Positions 57,681-64,000 of a DNA stretch of 64,000 nucleotides are shown here, one piece after another. This stretch comes from Psilocybe azurescens (taxonomy: Eukaryota > Basidiomycota > Agaricomycetes > Agaricales > Agrocybaceae), in contig JAJIRX010000590.1 of assembly GCA_023853785.1 (NCBI GenBank), positions 558,001-622,000 of the forward strand, written 5' to 3'. Position numbers and translations under genes: made by a program. Below the pieces are notes generated by a model, which was not told the DNA's origin, did no database searches, and saw nothing but the letters and a program-made list of their open reading frames with translations. How positions within the stretch are numbered: position 1 is the stretch's first letter; each line of letters starts with the position of its first letter.

Positions 57681-60600
57681 CTAGTCTATATCTACGTCCC
57701 AAATATAAACTGTTTTGTCGCTAGATCCAGAGGCTACTCGTCTACCGTCGGGCGAGAATGCGACCGAGGTAACCGTTCCATTATGTCCGACCAGCACTTT
57801 CAATTGACGTCCCGATTTTACATGCCAGATTCGAGCTGTGTAATCACTCGATCCAGAGATTACTCGCTTTCCGTCACGGGAGAACGCAACAGAGCTGACC
57901 CAGCCTGTATGTCCCCCAAACGGCTCTCCCACTAGCCTCCCCGTCTCCACGTTCCAGATTCGAACTGTGCGGTCGGCCGATCCAGAAACCACAAATTTGC
58001 CATCCAATGAGAACGCAACAGATCGGACGGAGCCTGTATGCCCTTTGAATTGCCTGACTGCCTCTGACATTCTCTTACTTACATCCCAGATCTGAACCGC
58101 ATGATCGGACGATCCTGATACTACTTGCGTACCGTTCGGAGAGAATGCTACAGACCAAACCTGACCTGCAAGTGTTTGAAACGGATCCAGAGATGTCTGC
58201 CCCGTTTCTAAATCCCAGATCCTAATTGTTTGGTCGTCCGATCCCGAGAGGACTTTTGTGTTGTCGGGGGAGAATGCGACAGAAGTGACTGAATCGCTGT
58301 GCTTTTCGAGCGGGCTTCCAACCGGACTCCCTGTCATCGCGTCCCATATGCGAAGTGTCTTGTCGTACGATCCTGATACTACGTGCTTCCCGTTGGAAGA
58401 GAATGCGACAGATGTGACATACCCCGAGTGTCCTCCGGTTCTCATTGGCTCTTTCATTGGCTTCCCGTTGTCCACATCCCAGAAGCGAACTGTGTGATCA
58501 TTCGAGCCTGACGCAAGAATTTTGTTATCAGGAGAGAATGCGACGGAGCAGACAAATCCTTCGTGCCCCTCCAATACAAATATGCAAGCTGAAGGATTAA
58601 AGAACGGAATAGGTCGTTTGTAGGTCCTTGAAATACGGTACAAATGAAGATTCGACTCACGATCAGTCCAACATTCCACAATTCGTCGCGCCTCTGGCCT
58701 AGAGATGATCTCGCTCTTCAGAAGGTCCAACACGAGCGAACGAATCTTGGATGAATGTGTTAATTTCAACTCCCGAGCACTCGAGCTGAGGATGTCCATT
58801 GTAGAGAGCAGGATCTGACGCTCGGTCCAAGGGTTGCCAATGCGAATTACGCGCTCGTACAAACTCTTACATACTGCCTGGCGTCCATCGGCTTCAAAAT
58901 GCCGTCGATAAGCAACAAAAAAAACCTCAGAGGGGGAGTATGTTTACCGGAGGTAATTTGATACAAAGTTTGCAGCACAACCAAGTCTTGCTTGTCGATG
59001 TACTGCTTCACGAGATCGTCGGCGTAGCTGTAGAGATCGCGTTCAAGCCAGTTGGCGCTGACTTTGTCATCATTGCGAAATTTGCTCCAGAAGTCGGTTT
59101 CATCGCTCAGTGGACGTGCCTTCGGGGTGTACACAGGCTTGTCTGCCAGGATGAAAGAACTGTGGATTTTCTGGCCAGAGTGTATTTTGCGACTCGAGCC
59201 AAGATGGGGTCTAGTTTTTTCAATGAGTTAATTTTTATCTACAAATATTCAGAAGACTGACTTGAAAGTGGTTGTTTTCCCATTTTCCCTCCTTGTGTAG
59301 GTCAGACGCCTAAAAAAAAGGAGCTCAAGCGGCCACCAGAGCAACGTCAGCGATTCTTTAATATCGACCTGCTCGTTTGGTTTAAGTTCGCGATCGAACA
59401 ATGCTGTGCGAAGGCCCAGTGCTCCTGCTTCAAACACCATCCACCGAAGTGGAGGTCTGCTACGGTTCATTTCCGAATTGTCGACATTTCCTCCTCCTCT
59501 ATTTTCAAAAGCGTCAGTGCCACACTCTCCGGTATTTAAAGAAGAGTTAAATTACATATCTGAGTGCGTCCCAGCGAACCAGACTTCCAATACCTTTGGA
59601 GGCGACTTCACCCCATCCAAACATTGCGATCCTTGAACCCCACCTGTTGGCTCAGAGCTTGAAGGTTGCCCGGGGCTGGGCGTTGAACGGGGACATGCTG
59701 ATCCTCCATACGCGTACTCCGGTAGAAACTTTACCCGTCGCTCGTCCAGAGCAAGCGCGTGGCGGAAGTAGCAGACGTGTTGCATCCCATCAACCGTTCC
59801 AGGGAGCATAGCTTTTCGGCGTATAAGTCCTATAGACGAAACAGTATCCCTGTCAGTCGGTCATCAGAATATCATATGTTAATAGAAGGTCGTAATAATT
59901 TTCATACCAAGCGCCTACGAAATGGACCTTTACACCCTCATAGGAAAATGCCCGCTTGAAACGATCAGCGCTGGTTGTGGATTTCGGGTCAGACGATCCG
60001 ATTCCAGTCGCTTTTGTTTTTCTATCGCTGTTCTTATATAGCTCGTATGCACTGAAAATTCATCGACGGAAGGACTTTGCAGTTACTAGTTTACACTCAC
60101 AATGGGATCTGCATCTCGTTTCCCTTGTAGATGAGACCAACCTATGTTTTTGTAGATCGTCTTCGTCATTAAAACTAGAGAATAACGCATCATACCCTGT
60201 GTATCATTGCTGAAAGCACTCGGACTTGAAATGCTCCGCGCGAAAATCCTATATGTCCCCTTGTAATGGAACGCAACTGGTCCATATCGTTTCAGGCACT
60301 CACCAAAGAGAAATATACAATCCCCAGGTTCATAATTGTCCGATAACCAGCGGTATGCACCCAAAATAGTTCGTTCAAAGTTCCTGGAGGGAAGGGGGAG
60401 CTAAAATGAGAGTTGATATTAAAGGGAAAATGGAACAGCACACCATGCTATCGCAGAATCGATTTTATGGAACAGGAAGTCCCCCACAGCGGCCCAAGAT
60501 GGGCGAACATAGGTGCCGATGCCGCTGTTGTACCACGTTCTCTGGTTAAAGTCCTTGCCTTTCAAGATAAGGTTGTAAAGTTCAATAACGTTTGTGTTCT

Positions 60601-60907
60601 TGTCAAGGAACTCAGCATATGTCGCCGTACAACGACAGGGTATTAAACGCGTGCCTTATCTCCAAACTGGTTATCAGTGCCATCTATGCACACGATGAGG
60701 TTCCTGCTAGCAGTATCCATTTGATGGCAACGACAACATGCGTCGGAGGCTTGGTCATGTGTCAAAAAGGGTAAACATTCGGCCTTGGAGATACTACCTT
60801 CCCTTGTGCGCAAGTCTTGCCATAATGTGTTAGAACGTGAATAATCAGTGCATGTGGGATAGAATACAACCTTGGCCCTCACTTGCAAGATTAGTATTGC
60901 CTGCCAT
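57681..60907 (-). CDS. DUF2235 alpha/beta hydrolase fused to seven WD40 repeats
   Basis: Hand-spliced from MAGNTNLA|SSISKAECLPF to the WD40 stop with consistent phases. The N-terminal DUF2235 domain (lipase-like, related to bacterial T6SS Tle phospholipases) shows NLIVCIDGTDNQFGDK, NTNVIELYNLILKGKDFNQR, TWYNSGIGTYVRPSW, the nucleophile elbow GFSRGAFQVRVLSAMIHR (Ser in G-F-S-R-G), VGLIYKGNEMQIPFAY, VKVHFVGAWDTVSSIG and EVWFAGTHSDIGGG with the likely catalytic Asp/His. A linker (SFILADKPVYTPKARPLSDE, DFWSKFRNDDKV, then ERVIRIGNPWTERQ) leads to seven WD40 repeats with near-identical cores (SVAFSPDG, SGSSDxTVRIWDV). The intron after FGDK uses a GC donor (AAG|GCACGC...GACAAG). There is no NACHT domain between effector-like and WD40 parts. 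Confidence 0.9.
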
Positions 60908-63260
60908 CGAGTAACAGGCAAAGAGAACACAACTTGGGTGATAGGAGAGAATGTGAGAAGTGCTCACTCGACTTCGCTGGAGATTATGAAGCCCCTGTGA
61001 GCCTGAACGGAGGCGGCTTCTAGTGGCATGGGTGACGTCAGACAGGGTACACGCCACATATGTTTCTTGACAACCAGATCACTCCAGAAGGTGCCGATAT
61101 ATATAGGATGCTTTGAGAGGGTTTACCGATACTACGGTCGTGCTCACTCGCGACTCCGAAATTCGAAGACAATTGCCCAATCAAATCAAATCAATGCGCT
61201 TTCCAAGTGATACGCCGAAATATTTAATGCGCAGCATTGATTTTCGTCTCCGCAGCGGGTCGGTGTTAAAACAGAATGACTAAAAAGGCCTGAGCCTCAC
61301 ATGCAATGGATGGCAAAGAAGAGTATCAAAGATGACTCATGGAAAGATTGATGGAAAGACCCTGGCATGTGTGCCTACGCGAATCTAAGCTAGAGGACTT
61401 GTCCAACCGAGCCATTTGATGAATTGTTAGATCATCTGCACAACGATGTGGGCGAACTCGGCATTGACTTGGAAGTCGATCGATTGAAGAATTACTGGGC
61501 TCCTCATGCAGATTAACCTCAGGGTATCAACCTCCAGATCATTGACTAGAAAAGATAGCCTAGCAAAACCATCAGGTAAGGGCTGCACGTACCTACGTAA
61601 GTTTAACATCGGTATATGTACACATGATGCTTATTGTCAGGCCTCACCTCTGGCTGCAGGGTGACATAAATATACCAAATTATGACAAGAGCCTAAACAC
61701 AGAATCAGACTCTTGTGGGAACTCCGACTTGAGGAATGGCCTGCAATACACCTCTGTAGCCTGCAGGTCATCGATAAAAATAACCTCAGACGTTCTAATT
61801 CAAATTTGTAGTCAGATAAATTATACATATAGTCACGGGGTACATGATACTCATTGACGCATTCTCTTCGGCTGCAGCCTGCTGAACGACATTGGAATTT
61901 CGAAGTTTCATTTCTCCTCAGGTTTTGTACGTGGAGGTATCATGAGACAGGCACCCAGTAGCATCTCATTTTCATGTCATTATTTGCTAAGGCTATGCAT
62001 TCTCATCCCGTTTCAGACACTGAGAGACGAGGATGCACGCGAGCCGCGAAGTGTTCGAAACTCAATGGACGACCAGATAATTCCTTCCAACCACAAATCT
62101 CCAGCATCCCAAAATCATGGTGCACCGTCAGGACATGAGGTTCAGAAGTTAATTCGGACTAAATTTTAAATATTATACTCCCAAACCTTACTAAAACTAC
62201 AAGCGAATTTCCTAAACCCGTTAGGGAAATGTCATCTATATGGAAAGCAGGACTGGACTGCTCAATATTTGTCTCTGCCGCTTGATGGCCGGATATTGCT
62301 AGGTCCTAAGGTAGATGTCGTTCACTTACTGTGAAGTCATGTGCCGTGACTATCTGTGACATACTGCTTTGAATATATATGGAAAGTATTTTCAGATAAC
62401 ATCTTACCTCTTGTGCTAGAAAAAATCAGCAATTTTCGTCAATAGGAACTATTCCTAGGATAGTATTCTACCTTTGGGAAAAGTTTTAAGCTTATCAGAT
62501 GACTCGATCTTAAGTAGTTGCTTCTGAATGTTGAGTACTGGCAGCAAGTGCCCACGGTATGTCAGCAGTGAGTTCTTATGTAATCTGTATTGAAAACATC
62601 TTAATTAAGGTATCTACTTCTTCAATTTTGGGCTAAAAAGTAAATTTCTTATGGTTTTGGTTAAATAAGTTACTTTACTACAAATCCTATTGACCGAAAG
62701 TGAAATTGAGAGTTGATGAATGTGGTTTTAACATGCTTTTGTCCTCAATGGGTGTGCAATTTCCCTTTTTGGAATACCGTCACAACTAGTCACGTGACTT
62801 TACAGTAAGTGAACGACATCTACCTTAAGTTGATTTCTAATGTCGATTCATAAATTATATAATTCTCAACGTCGTTTAACGTTGTTCAATGTTGGCTACG
62901 ACGCCAAACTGCAATGAAACTTCCATCTTTCAAGTTCCTACTTAGCACTCCGTGTTTCTTATTCGTAGTTTCGAGTCAGTTACTGTACATTCAACATGAT
63001 GGTTTGTTCTTAATCTATGACTGACGTTGTTAAAAGCTGGAAAGGCTCTACCCCTACAAGAACTATAGAAGTGGAATTTTCTCGAAAATTCTGTCTCCCG
63101 CATCCTTAGAACTCAAAATGCGATATAAGGCCGTGAATGAAATTGCATTTGGTATGTAACATCGTTTCATTCTTATTGACATTGCGCTTATTCACAACCT
63201 TTGTAGACTGGACAAATTAGAATCTGGACGCTTGTACAATACTTTTGGAACCAGGCAGAT
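60908..63260. other. gene-poor stretch before transposon-like gene
   Basis: No gene I can support in 2.35 kb. 62180-62900 is AT-rich. An upstream exon of the integrase gene may lie near 63118-63152 (ATGCGATATAAGG ... before GTATGTAAC), but the frame is uncertain. Confidence 0.5.
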
Positions 63261-64000
63261 ATGCCCAATCAGTACCTCCCATTACGTGAGTCTCCTTTAA
63301 AGAACTTAACCTATTCTTCTCACTGATATCCTGACAAATGTAGCGCCCGAGAGTGAGATCGAGGAATCACTCAAATTTTACTTCCATCTTGGGCTCAATG
63401 ACCGTGACATTGCCGAGCAATTGAAGGACCATTATGACACGGAAAGATATGGCCTTGGGTGAGTTTCTGACGCTATTTCACGCCCTCAACTTGGGACTTA
63501 CACATTCCTGAACAGCGTAAAGAGTATTCAACGCTTCGCGTAAGAAATGGGGACTTAAGAGCACAAGACAGCAAAAGCATACAGTCGAGTCCATTCGCTG
63601 ACGCTATTCAGCAAATCCGCAAGGAATATCCGACTCGAGGAGCCGAAATGCTTAGGAAACATTTGCGGGCAGAGTTCAACATTCGAGCATCACGGTGAGT
63701 TTGTTAATTGGCCCTAACCCATGTATGAGCTGATCACCAGCTGTATAGTCCCCTCATATCCGATTATCTTAGGAAAACTGAACCCGACGCTGTAAAAGCT
63801 CGTCGTGCTCGTCGTTTCAAAAGACGCCGTTTCCATGCTGCTGGTGTCAATGACATATGGGCTCAAGATCAGCACGATAAATGGGGGCCACGCTTTGGTT
63901 TATGGCTCCATAACAACATTGACCCATTCAATATGTTCAATAACTGGCTGAGGGTATGGTGGACGAACAAGAACCCCGGTTGATTACCAGGTACTATCTA
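63261..64000 (+). CDS. Integrase-core transposon gene, 5' part, frameshifted, runs off the window
   Basis: Exons 63261-63285, 63344-63458, about 63516-63694 and 63749 to the end. Reads MPNQYLPLP, PESEIEESLKFYFHLGLNDR, KKWGLKSTRQQKHTVESI, DAIQQIRKEYPTRGAEMLRK, ISDYLRKTEPDAVKARRARR, then AGVNDIWAQDQHDKWG and FGLWLHNNIDPF, the typical start of the integrase-type (DDE) domain of a basidiomycete element family. The DxWxxDQHDKW stretch supplies the first catalytic Asp. Breaks occur near 63540 and 63600, and at a four-C run (63974-63977), where a fifth C would give NPRLITR. It is probably a decaying or error-containing copy; the rest lies beyond 64000. Confidence 0.65.

Noticed and set aside
58860..58960. 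apparent break between DUF2235 linker and WD40 part
   Set aside because: An intron GTAAAC...TTTTGAAG joins ITS to ADGRQAVCKSLYERV in phase, so one fused gene is supported.
57681..60907. NACHT-WD40 (canonical fungal NLR) assignment
   Set aside because: No Walker A or NACHT motifs lie between the hydrolase and the WD40 repeats.
1..64000. CRISPR arrays, rRNA genes, bacterial operons
   Set aside because: No spaced direct repeats of the right size, no rRNA-like blocks, and gene structure is clearly fungal.

Overview
The window is nuclear DNA of a filamentous basidiomycete, almost certainly an Agaricomycete. The genes are dense and cut by many 45-70 nt introns (GTRNGT...YAG). The families present are typical of that group: WSC proteins with Thr-rich tails, a CBM1-GDSL esterase, a DUF6534-type membrane protein, a fungal tetraspanin, large sets of AIG1/septin-like P-loop GTPases, a DUF2235-WD40 protein and a basidiomycete-type integrase. 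I cannot assign a genus from sequence alone. No prokaryotic operon, CRISPR array or rRNA gene is visible.

Layout. 0.8-2.4 kb: tetraspanin (-). 4.8-6.0 kb: single-pass membrane protein (-). 9.6-13.4 kb: tandem pair of secreted two-domain WSC proteins (+). 14.1-15.1 kb: ribosomal protein uL1/RPL10A (-), the one clear housekeeping gene. 15.7-19.9 kb: three related low-complexity proteins (+) that share a short F-x-I-x-G-(G)-x-F-x-x-(V/I)-x-G motif; one is Q/N-rich. 20.5-22.5 kb: aldehyde dehydrogenase (+). 22.5-25.5 kb: AT-rich gene-poor stretch with a WSC-gene remnant. 25.6-26.9 kb: third WSC gene (+), ending in a 60-bp triplication. 27.3-28.9 kb: single-pass membrane protein (+). 29.0-30.6 kb: CBM1 plus CE16/GDSL esterase (-). 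32.9-34.4 kb: F-box protein (+). 34.9-36.0 kb: glutathione transferase (+). 37.0-38.9 kb: exon-rich DUF6534-type membrane protein (-). 41.6-42.7 kb: decayed lineage-specific gene. 43.5-57.1 kb: array of seven related GTPase units. 57.7-60.9 kb: DUF2235 hydrolase fused to a seven-blade WD40 propeller (-). 63.3 kb to the end: 5' part of an integrase-type element gene.

How it fits together. The left 31 kb is mostly wall/surface and extracellular functions (WSC, CBM1-esterase, membrane proteins) plus housekeeping. The right 20 kb looks like an accessory, fast-evolving block: a GTPase array beside a lipase-like DUF2235-WD40 protein and next to transposon sequence. That arrangement recalls fungal NLR-like recognition/effector loci, but this is inference.

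A recurrent technical signal matters throughout. About a dozen genes need a single-base correction to stay in frame, often one base missing from a homopolymer. Either many of these genes are decaying or the assembly carries long-read indel errors. Intact genes that splice cleanly by hand include uL1, the GST, the CE16 esterase, four GTPases and the DUF2235-WD40 gene.
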